Assembly (NCBI RefSeq): GCF_937976295.1
Contig: NZ_CALJRY010000285.1
Location: forward strand, 1-10,941
Source: an uncultured Rothia sp.
GTDB taxonomy: Bacteria; Actinomycetota; Actinomycetes; Actinomycetales; Micrococcaceae
Direction: 5' to 3'
DNA: 10,941 bases
Numbering within the stretch: position 1 is the first letter of the stretch; each line of letters starts with the position of its first letter. Below are positions 6,532-10,941 of the stretch, in pieces. The notes beneath the pieces were generated by a model. The model was not told the origin of the DNA. It ran no database searches and saw only the letters and a list, made by a program, of their open reading frames with translations. The position numbers and the translations under genes were made by a program.

Positions 6532-7053
6532 ATGACTGATGTTGTTCTTGCCGGCGGCTGTTTCTGGTGCCTGGATGCGGTGTACCGCCAGTTCCGCGGG
6601 GTTGAGGCGAGCGTCTGTGGCTACACGGGCGGCGATACTGCCGACCCCGATTATCGTTCGGTATGTTCGGGTGCGACCGGGCATCAGGAGGCGGTGAAGC
6701 TCAGCTTTGACCCGCAGGTGATTGATCTGGATACGGTGTTGGATATTTTCTTCACGAGCCACGATCCGACGAGCTGGGATCGTCAGGGTGCGGATACCGG
6801 TTCGCAGTACCGTTCGGTGCTTTTCTACGCGGATGAGCAGCAGCGTGAGGCGTTTGAGCGTGCGGTGGCGCGTGCTCAGCAGCTGTACTCCTCCCCCATT
6901 GTTACGGAGATTAAGCCGCTGGGCGTGTTCTATGAGGCTGAGGAGTATCACCAGAATTATTACGCGTTGAATCCGGCGCAGGGTTATTGTGCGTTTGTGG
7001 TGAGCCCGAAGGTGGCTCAGGCGCGCCGTAATTTTGCGCATCTGCTCCGTTAG
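6532..7053 (+). CDS. msrA: Peptide-methionine (S)-S-oxide reductase MsrA
   Basis: MsrA reduces methionine-S-sulfoxide in proteins and free methionine, using thioredoxin as the usual electron source, in the cytoplasm. The 173-residue protein has the active-site motif GCFWC (9-13) with catalytic Cys10, the substrate-pocket segments YTGGDTADPDYRSVCSGATGH (31-51; two adjoining motifs), HDPTSWDRQGADTGSQYRS (77-95) and EEYHQNYY (137-144). A C-terminal Cys153 in NPAQGYC is placed like a resolving cysteine; Cys13 is another candidate. ATG 6532 was chosen because GAGGAGGAA ends two bases upstream and the protein then begins directly at the family's first strand. The in-frame GTG at 6487 lacks a comparable site. 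The direct repeat TTCGAGG (6504 and 6518) overlaps the ribosome binding site. A -10-like TAGTGT lies at 6483 without a clear -35. Confidence 0.97.
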   Translation: MTDVVLAGGCFWCLDAVYRQFRGVEASVCGYTGGDTADPDYRSVCSGATGHQEAVKLSFDPQVIDLDTVLDIFFTSHDPTSWDRQGADTGSQYRSVLFYADEQQREAFERAVARAQQLYSSPIVTEIKPLGVFYEAEEYHQNYYALNPAQGYCAFVVSPKVAQARRNFAHLLR

Positions 7054-7115
7054 TTGTTCTGTTAGCCGCTCTGCTAGTCGGTACTTCCGGTTCAGTCGAG
7101 GCGTATTACGTTGTT

Positions 7116-7156
7116 CACCCCGTAGCTGTCTTTTGTTGTGCGACAGCTGCGGGGTG
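7116..7156 (+). terminator. Terminator after msrA
   Basis: CACCCCGTAGCTGTC (7116-7130) pairs with GACAGCTGCGGGGTG (7142-7156) as a 15-bp stem with one G-U pair and an 11-base T-rich loop, followed by TCTTCAT. It lies about 60 bases after the msrA stop codon. Confidence 0.78.
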
Positions 7157-7189
7157 TCTTCATATGCGCCCGGCTATTTGTTGTTCGCT

Positions 7190-7227
7190 TGTGCTTTACG
7201 GTTGCTGTCCTGTGCTTTGCGGTTGCT
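7190..7227 (+). repeat. Two 17-bp direct repeats, 21 bp apart, upstream of lipoprotein 1
   Basis: TGTGCTTTACGGTTGCT (7190-7206) and TGTGCTTTGCGGTTGCT (7211-7227) differ at one base. The 21-bp period equals two helical turns, and the second copy covers the expected -35 region of the TATGAT promoter, so they could bind a regulator on one DNA face. No similar pair was seen before the other lipoprotein genes. Confidence 0.6.
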
Positions 7228-7242
7228 ATAAGGTGCGCCCGG

Positions 7243-7264
7243 TATGATGGGGGTGTCGACTCAC
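7243..7264 (+). promoter_or_regulatory. Promoter -10 block of lipoprotein 1
   Basis: TATGAT (7243-7248) matches five of six bases of the -10 consensus. The following block GGGGGTGTCGACTCACTC recurs with two substitutions before lipoprotein 2 (8177-8194). No good -35 is present at normal spacing. An ATG at 7244 lies inside this -10 box, which argues against using it as a start codon. Confidence 0.6.
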
Positions 7265-7312
7265 TCCCCTCATCCGTTACCCTCGCCCGTTGACCTCACC
7301 GAAAGACTGCTG

Positions 7313-8083
7313 ATGACTAGCTCCTCTTCTAAGCCCGTCGCTTTGAGCCGCCGCACCGTGTTGGGTGTGGGCGGTGTTGGTCTTGCCGCCGTGTTGTCTG
7401 CGTGTGCGCGTACGGTGCATCCGCCGGTTGATATTGCTGAAGCTGAGTCGGCGAGCGCTTCGGTGAGCCCGTCTGCTTCACCGGCGTTGCCGTCTGCGAA
7501 TAAGTCGTATCAGGGTAAGGTCACGTTCGATAACTTTGAGAAGACCGGCGAGTACGTTCCTGCCACTGCCGAGATGAAGGCACAGAACGTGCCCAAACCG
7601 ATCATGCCGGAGAAGGTACAGGAGCTGAGTATTGACGGTATTTATGCGCTGATTGGCTATTGGATTTCTAGCTTTAATTATTTGGCGTTGACGGGTGATA
7701 TTGAGCCGTTGAAGAAGACGAATCCTAGCGCTGACTACACCCAGGAGCTTGAGCCGATGGTTAAGCTCTATGAGACGGGGCGCGGCTGGATTTATGACAC
7801 GAGTGAGCCGATGTCCGTGTACCTGACGACGGATACTCCCACGCAGATTGAGGGCGACCGTATTCTTTATTTCTGGCGTGCTCGTTCTCTGGTGGACCAG
7901 AATGCGAAGAGGCATCTGACGGAGGGTGATAACCGCGATAAGTCCCTGGTCGGGGCGGAAGATTCTCAGGGCCAGGCAATGAGGATTGTTGTGGAGTATA
8001 AGGAGGGTGCTTGGTTTATGAGCACTCAACAGGATAAGGACGCTGATAAGAGCACGGAATCTGCGAGTGCTTCAGCATCCTAA
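7313..8083 (+). CDS. Lipoprotein 1, DUF6318-like, twin-arginine-type signal
   Basis: The protein has 256 residues from ATG 7313; GAAAG lies seven bases upstream, and the in-frame ATG at 7244 falls in the promoter. The signal peptide has SRRTVLG (12-18), a glycine-rich core and lipobox LSAC with Cys31 as the lipidated residue, so it is probably a Tat-exported lipoprotein on the outer face of the membrane. Residues 44-62 form a Ser/Ala/Pro linker. The core (65-237) carries the family pattern FDNFEKTGEYVPATAE, AQNVPKP, DGIYALIGYWISSFNYLALTGDIEP, KLYETGRGWIYD and VEYKEGAWFM, and a Ser/Ala tail ends the protein. This resembles DUF6318, an actinobacterial family of unknown function; the assignment is from memory of its YW-x-NY-x-TGD signature. 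It is the most divergent of the four: the ACASDIRPL segment after the lipobox is replaced by ACARTVHPP. Confidence 0.88.
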   Translation: MTSSSSKPVALSRRTVLGVGGVGLAAVLSACARTVHPPVDIAEAESASASVSPSASPALPSANKSYQGKVTFDNFEKTGEYVPATAEMKAQNVPKPIMPEKVQELSIDGIYALIGYWISSFNYLALTGDIEPLKKTNPSADYTQELEPMVKLYETGRGWIYDTSEPMSVYLTTDTPTQIEGDRILYFWRARSLVDQNAKRHLTEGDNRDKSLVGAEDSQGQAMRIVVEYKEGAWFMSTQQDKDADKSTESASASAS

Positions 8084-8093
8084 TGCACTCATT

Positions 8094-8120
8094 GCAGCTT
8101 TGTAGCTTTTGCAGTTTTTT
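8094..8120 (+). terminator. Weak candidate terminator after lipoprotein 1
   Basis: A small bulged stem (GCAGCT with AGC and TGC) is followed by AGTTTTTT. It starts about ten bases after the stop codon. The stem is poor, so read-through towards lipoprotein 2 is possible. Confidence 0.25.
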
Positions 8121-8145
8121 CGCACAAGAACATAAGTAGCAACAT

Positions 8146-8194
8146 TTGATAGCCGTTCACGTGTTTAGGGTATGATGGGGATGTCAACTCACTC
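8146..8194 (+). promoter_or_regulatory. Promoter of lipoprotein 2
   Basis: TTGATA (8146-8151) and TATGAT (8171-8176) each match five of six consensus bases, with a long spacer of 19. The downstream block GGGGATGTCAACTCACTC (8177-8194) matches that of lipoprotein 1 at 16 of 18 positions, so these two genes share a promoter class. Confidence 0.62.
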
Positions 8195-8229
8195 GTTTTC
8201 CTTTGTTGACGTACTTTGAAAGGCTAATC

Positions 8230-9021
8230 ATGACGAGCCCTTCCCCCACCTCTGCCGGTATGTCCCGCCGCGTGGCGCTGGGTGCAACCGGTGCCGGTAT
8301 GCTGGCTGCGCTGACGGCGTGCGCCAGCGATATTCGCCCGCTGGCTGATGGTAGCGCATCCAGCTCCCCTTCTGCTTCCGCGGGTGCGTCCGAAAGCGCA
8401 TCCGCGAGCGCCTCGGCGTCTGCTTCTGCTTCTTCCGGCAAGTCCTATAAGGGCTTTGTGAAGTTCGATAACTTCGAGAAGAACGGCGAGTACATTCCTG
8501 CCACGGCTGAGAAGAAGGCGCAGAACGTGCCCAAGCCTCTCGTGCCGGGGAATATGAACGAGCAAAACGTTGATGGCTTGTATGCATTCATTGGTTACTG
8601 GCTGGCGAGCTTCAACTATGCGTTGATGACCGGTGATACTGAGCCGATGAAGAAGGCTGACCCTGCAGATGTGTATGCTAAGAGCCTGGAAGAGTTTGCG
8701 CTCATGTACGAGAACAATCTGGGCTGGATGTACGGTACGGATACCCCGGTTACTCTTGAGCTGATTACTGGTTCGCCGCAGAAGGCTTCCGGTAGCACTA
8801 CCCGTTACAACTGGCCGGGTTACATGAACTACAGCGCCGACGCGAAGATTCACATTGTGGGCAAGTCTGACCGGCCCTTTAAGACGGACTCGAGCCCGAA
8901 CGGTCAGCTGATGAAGGCTGCTGTGGAGTACAAGGACGGTAAGTGGTTTATGCTCACCGGCGATGAGGACTCTTCTTCGGCGACTTCCGGTTCTTCCTCT
9001 AGCTCTTCTTCTTCTGTCTAG
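8230..9021 (+). CDS. Lipoprotein 2, DUF6318-like, twin-arginine-type signal
   Basis: The protein has 263 residues from ATG 8230; GAAAGG lies six bases upstream. A TTG at 8203 would add nine residues without a ribosome binding site. The signal has SRRVALG (12-18) and lipobox LTAC with Cys31, followed by ASDIRPL, a segment shared with lipoproteins 3 and 4. A Ser/Ala repeat linker (about 41-69) precedes the domain: KFDNFEKNGEYIPATAEKKA, AQNVPKP, GLYAFIGYWLASFNYALMTGDTEP, LGWMYGTDTP and VEYKDGKWFM (232-241). A run of serines closes the protein (248-262). It is likely anchored on the outer membrane face, with the linker crossing the wall. No enzymatic motif or internal cysteine is visible. Function unknown. 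Confidence 0.9.
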   Translation: MTSPSPTSAGMSRRVALGATGAGMLAALTACASDIRPLADGSASSSPSASAGASESASASASASASASSGKSYKGFVKFDNFEKNGEYIPATAEKKAQNVPKPLVPGNMNEQNVDGLYAFIGYWLASFNYALMTGDTEPMKKADPADVYAKSLEEFALMYENNLGWMYGTDTPVTLELITGSPQKASGSTTRYNWPGYMNYSADAKIHIVGKSDRPFKTDSSPNGQLMKAAVEYKDGKWFMLTGDEDSSSATSGSSSSSSSSV

Positions 9022-9028
9022 GACTCTC

Positions 9029-9046
9029 GTCTTAGCTAGCTAAGAC
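9029..9046. repeat. 18-bp perfect palindrome after lipoprotein 2
   Basis: GTCTTAGCTAGCTAAGAC is an exact palindrome without spacer, starting eight bases after the stop codon. Without a loop it is more like a protein-binding site than a terminator, and the real terminator lies 25 bases further on. Confidence 0.8.
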
Positions 9047-9070
9047 ATAACAGCTTGGGATGAGCTTCTC

Positions 9071-9108
9071 CCCCGCCTGCGGTAATGCACCGTGGGCGGG
9101 GTTTCTTT
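9071..9108 (+). terminator. Intrinsic terminator after lipoprotein 2
   Basis: A 13-bp stem with two wobble pairs (9071-9083 with 9089-9101) closes the five-base loop AATGC and is followed by TTTCTTT. CCCCGCC and GGCGGGG form its base. Confidence 0.88.
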
Positions 9109-9196
9109 GTGCCAAAGTTCTGCCGAAGCGCTGCCAGAAATCTGTCGGAACCCTGCCAAAATTCTGCAGAAACCCAGGGAACACTCAGGGGGAAAC
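9109..9196 (+). repeat. Degenerate 11-bp periodic tandem repeat
   Basis: Six contiguous 11-base units from 9109 to 9174 follow the pattern CTGCCRRAANN: GTGCCAAAGTT, CTGCCGAAGCG, CTGCCAGAAAT, CTGTCGGAACC, CTGCCAAAATT, CTGCAGAAACC. TG at positions 2-3 and A at position 8 are invariant. Two weaker units (CAGGGAACACT, CAGGGGGAAAC) extend the period to 9196. The array begins right at the end of the terminator T-run, upstream of the lipoprotein 3 promoter block. The period is close to one DNA helical turn and is not a multiple of three, so it is not a protein repeat. Confidence 0.75.
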
Positions 9197-9227
9197 CCTG
9201 CGGATGCTCGGGGTCGGCGGAGGGTGC

Positions 9228-9263
9228 CTCGGGTACGCTTAACGTATATACATTGACGTACTG
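9228..9263 (+). promoter_or_regulatory. Conserved regulatory block upstream of lipoprotein 3
   Basis: CTCGGGTA and the 20-base GTATATACATTGACGTACTG (9244-9263) recur before lipoprotein 4 (10230-10266). The block holds the palindrome GTATATAC and the -35-like TTGACG (9253-9258). No -10 at normal spacing is conserved between the two copies, so whether TTGACG is a -35 or part of an operator is unresolved. Another GGTCTTTAC is shared just downstream. Confidence 0.55.
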
Positions 9264-9339
9264 CATGCGGTCTTTACCTGCAGGTTGTGAGCCCCGTGCT
9301 GACGGCTTTGAGGGTGAAGGTTCCGACGAAGGACTTCCG

Positions 9340-10098
9340 ATGACTACTTTCTTCACTCGACGTACCGCCCTGGGTGTTGCTGTTGCTGGTGCGCTTTCTG
9401 CGTTGACTGCGTGCGCGAGCGATATTCGCCCGCTGGCTGGTAGTACCGGCTCGGCTTCTCCGTCGGAGGCGGCGACCGCCTCCGAAACTGCCTCCGCATC
9501 GGCGTCTGCGAGCGCGTCTCCTTCAGCTTCTGCGGGCGCTTCTGCATCTTCGGGCCTTCCGTCTTCGGGTAAGTCCTATAAGGGTGCGATGAAGTTCGAT
9601 AGCTATGAGAAGACCGGCGAGTATGTTCCGGCGAGTGCTACGAATCCGGCTGAGAATATGCCGAAGCCTGTTCCTCCGGCGAATATGCAGGAGCACAGCG
9701 TTGATGGTGCGTATGCTTTCTTGAGTTTCTGGCTGGCGAGCTTGAACTATTTGATGATGACGGGTGACCCGCACCCGATTGAGATTGTTTACCATGATGG
9801 CTACGGCTGGGAGAAATATCCCAGCACGATTAAGCTGTATGCATCGGGTGCTGGTTGGGTGTACGGTACGGAAACTCCGTATATTGTTGAGCTGCTAACG
9901 GACGCTCCGCGTGAGGTGCCGGGTAGCGATAATACTCGCTTTATTTGGGAAGGCTATTCCTACATGGACCCGAAGATGATGCGCCATTTTAGGAATCAGC
10001 CGGAGAAGGCGACGAGTGCTGATGAGTCGAAGAAGAAGGTGGCGAGGTTCCGTCTGGAGTACAAGGACGGTAAGTGGGAGCTGTCTAGCGCCGCTTAG
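9340..10098 (+). CDS. Lipoprotein 3, DUF6318-like, twin-arginine-type signal
   Basis: The protein has 252 residues from ATG 9340, six bases after GAAGGA. The frame is open back to an ATG at 9085, but that extension would cover the terminator, the 11-bp repeats and the promoter block, and has no counterpart in the paralogues. The signal is short, with TRRTALG (6-12) and lipobox LTAC (Cys25), then ASDIRPL. The Ser/Ala/Pro/Gly linker (about 34-77) is among the longest of the four. Core signatures are KFDSYEKTGEYVPASA, GAYAFLSFWLASLNYLMMTGD, IKLYASGAGWVYGTETP and LEYKDGKWELS (239-249). There is no Ser-rich tail, unlike copies 1 and 2. It and copy 4 share the start MT-x-FFTRRT, the promoter block and the ribosome-site context, marking them as the closest pair. 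Likely a membrane-anchored surface protein of unknown function. Confidence 0.9.
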   Translation: MTTFFTRRTALGVAVAGALSALTACASDIRPLAGSTGSASPSEAATASETASASASASASPSASAGASASSGLPSSGKSYKGAMKFDSYEKTGEYVPASATNPAENMPKPVPPANMQEHSVDGAYAFLSFWLASLNYLMMTGDPHPIEIVYHDGYGWEKYPSTIKLYASGAGWVYGTETPYIVELLTDAPREVPGSDNTRFIWEGYSYMDPKMMRHFRNQPEKATSADESKKKVARFRLEYKDGKWELSSAA

Positions 10099-10145
10099 TT
10101 GCCGTCTGGCGGAGGGTTTTCCTCTCGTGGTGATTTCTCATGGTA

Positions 10146-10190
10146 TAAGACCCCGCACCTGGTAAAACGCTGGGTGTGGGGTCTTAATTT
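10146..10190 (+). terminator. Intrinsic terminator after lipoprotein 3
   Basis: A 14-bp stem (10146-10159 with 10173-10186, one G-U pair) around a 13-base loop is followed by ATTTTC. The arms carry AAGACCCC and GGGGTCTT. It lies about 50 bases after the stop codon. Confidence 0.87.
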
Positions 10191-10229
10191 TCTGAACATG
10201 CGAGGTGGTCACAGGGCTATCTGGTGGCT

Positions 10230-10266
10230 CTCGGGTAACCTTAAATGTATATACATTGACGTACTG
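10230..10266 (+). promoter_or_regulatory. Conserved regulatory block upstream of lipoprotein 4
   Basis: This is the second copy of the block at 9228-9263, with a one-base indel near TTAA. Here the palindrome extends to 12 bases, ATGTATATACAT (10245-10256), followed by TTGACGTACTG. GGTCTTTAC is again shared just downstream. The leader to the start codon is about 85 bases, as for lipoprotein 3. Confidence 0.55.
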
Positions 10267-10349
10267 ATAGGTCTTTACAGGGCGTCTACGCCTGCTCTGT
10301 TGCTGGGCGTCGTTGTTTGTTCTGTATTGGCTCCAACGAAGGGCTTCCG

Positions 10350-10941
10350 ATGACTGCTTTCTTCACTCGACGTACTCTCCTGGGGGTTGGCGCGACCGGT
10401 ATTCTTGCGGCGCTGACTGCTTGCGCTAGCGATATTCGCCCGCTGTCGCAGGGTTCCGGCGGTTCCTCCGGTTCGCCTTCTGCTGCTTCTGGTGCGGCTT
10501 CTTCTTCTGCGAGCGCCTCTGCGTCGCCCTCGCCCACTGATGATCACACTCCCGGCTCGTATGTTGGCCCGATTAAGTTCAATAACTACGAGCGGAACGG
10601 CACCTACATTGCGGCGAGTGCGAATGCGCCGGCGCAGAACGTGCCGAAGCCCCTCATCCCGGAGAAAATGAAGGAGAACAGCCCCGAGGGTGCCTACGCT
10701 CTGATGGGTTATTGGCTTGCCTCCCAGAATTATCTGATTCTGACCGGCGATGTTGAGCCGCTGATGCAGGCGGACCCGGCAAAGGCCTTTTTGAAGAACT
10801 CTAAGACCATGATTAAGCTCTACGAGTCGGGCCTGGGTTGGATTTACGGTTCGGATCAGCCGTACAAGATTGAGATTGCGGAGAACGAGCTTCAGCCGGT
10901 TGCTAATAAGCCGGACCGTTATGAGTGGCTTGTGACCGTCG
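10350..10941 (+). CDS. Lipoprotein 4, DUF6318-like, 3' truncated by window end
   Basis: The frame opens at ATG 10350, six bases after GAAGGG, and runs off the right edge after 197 codons. The start context (CGAAGGGCTTCCGATGACTG) is nearly identical to that of lipoprotein 3. The signal has TRRTLLG (7-13 region) and lipobox LTAC with Cys25, then ASDIRPL. The Ser/Ala/Gly/Pro linker (34-62) ends in a distinct TDDHTPGSY segment, replacing the SGKSYKG of copies 2 and 3. Core signatures visible so far are IKFNNYERNGTYIAASA, AQNVPKPLIPEKM, GAYALMGYWLASQNYLILTGDVEP and IKLYESGLGWIYGSDQP. The C-terminal EYKDGKW segment is missing because the sequence stops. From the paralogues, about 55-65 residues are lacking. 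Likely a Tat-type surface lipoprotein of unknown function. Confidence 0.88.
   Translation, partial: MTAFFTRRTLLGVGATGILAALTACASDIRPLSQGSGGSSGSPSAASGAASSSASASASPSPTDDHTPGSYVGPIKFNNYERNGTYIAASANAPAQNVPKPLIPEKMKENSPEGAYALMGYWLASQNYLILTGDVEPLMQADPAKAFLKNSKTMIKLYESGLGWIYGSDQPYKIEIAENELQPVANKPDRYEWLVTV

Noticed and set aside
7244..7312. N-terminal extension of lipoprotein 1
   Set aside because: The ATG lies in the TATGAT promoter box, and the extension would bury the signal peptide.
9109..9196. CRISPR array
   Set aside because: The 11-bp units are contiguous and degenerate, with no spacers of regular length.
9085..9339. N-terminal extension of lipoprotein 3
   Set aside because: It would translate a terminator, a DNA repeat and a regulatory block, and is absent from paralogues.

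Overview
The window looks like part of an actinobacterial chromosome, most likely Rothia (family Micrococcaceae). The basis is a moderately high G+C content, actinobacterial-style -10 boxes, the combination of tandem secreted SLH-domain proteins with DUF6318-type lipoproteins, and the Nif3 and MsrA sequences. The genus is an inference from remembered family features, not a database match. The first 15 bases match the 3' end of an Illumina sequencing adapter, so the left edge is a contig end carrying adapter, and the first gene is cut there. The right edge also cuts a gene.

Region 1 (about 16-5336) holds four consecutive plus-strand genes for secreted or membrane-anchored proteins that end in SLH-like repeats. 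They are a 5'-truncated copy, a copy with an N-terminal transmembrane anchor, and two copies with near-identical Sec signal peptides and Ig-like modules of a G-x-G-F type. The last two share a duplicated promoter (CTGACA, 17 bp, TAGGGT) and a conserved leader of about 125 nt that begins with a hairpin. Terminator-like hairpins separate the genes, so they appear to be independent units produced by tandem duplication.

Region 2 (5337-7160) is housekeeping: a minus-strand Nif3-family gene, divergent from msrA on the plus strand. A strong hairpin lies between the converging fourth SLH gene and nif3, and another follows msrA.

Region 3 (7161-10941) holds four plus-strand paralogues of a small lipoprotein family (DUF6318-like). 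Each has a twin-arginine-like signal peptide, a lipobox cysteine, a Ser/Ala-rich linker and a conserved globular domain. The last one runs off the end. They fall into two promoter classes. The first two share a TATGAT -10 block. The last two share a 20-bp identical block centred on the palindrome GTATATAC. Clear terminators follow copies 2 and 3.

The window therefore reads as a cell-envelope locus built from two expanded surface-protein families flanking a conserved housekeeping pair. No tRNA, rRNA, CRISPR array, transposase or phage gene was seen. The least explained elements are the altered second SLH repeat, the conserved leader hairpin, an 11-bp periodic repeat at 9109-9174, and the split promoter architecture of the lipoprotein array.
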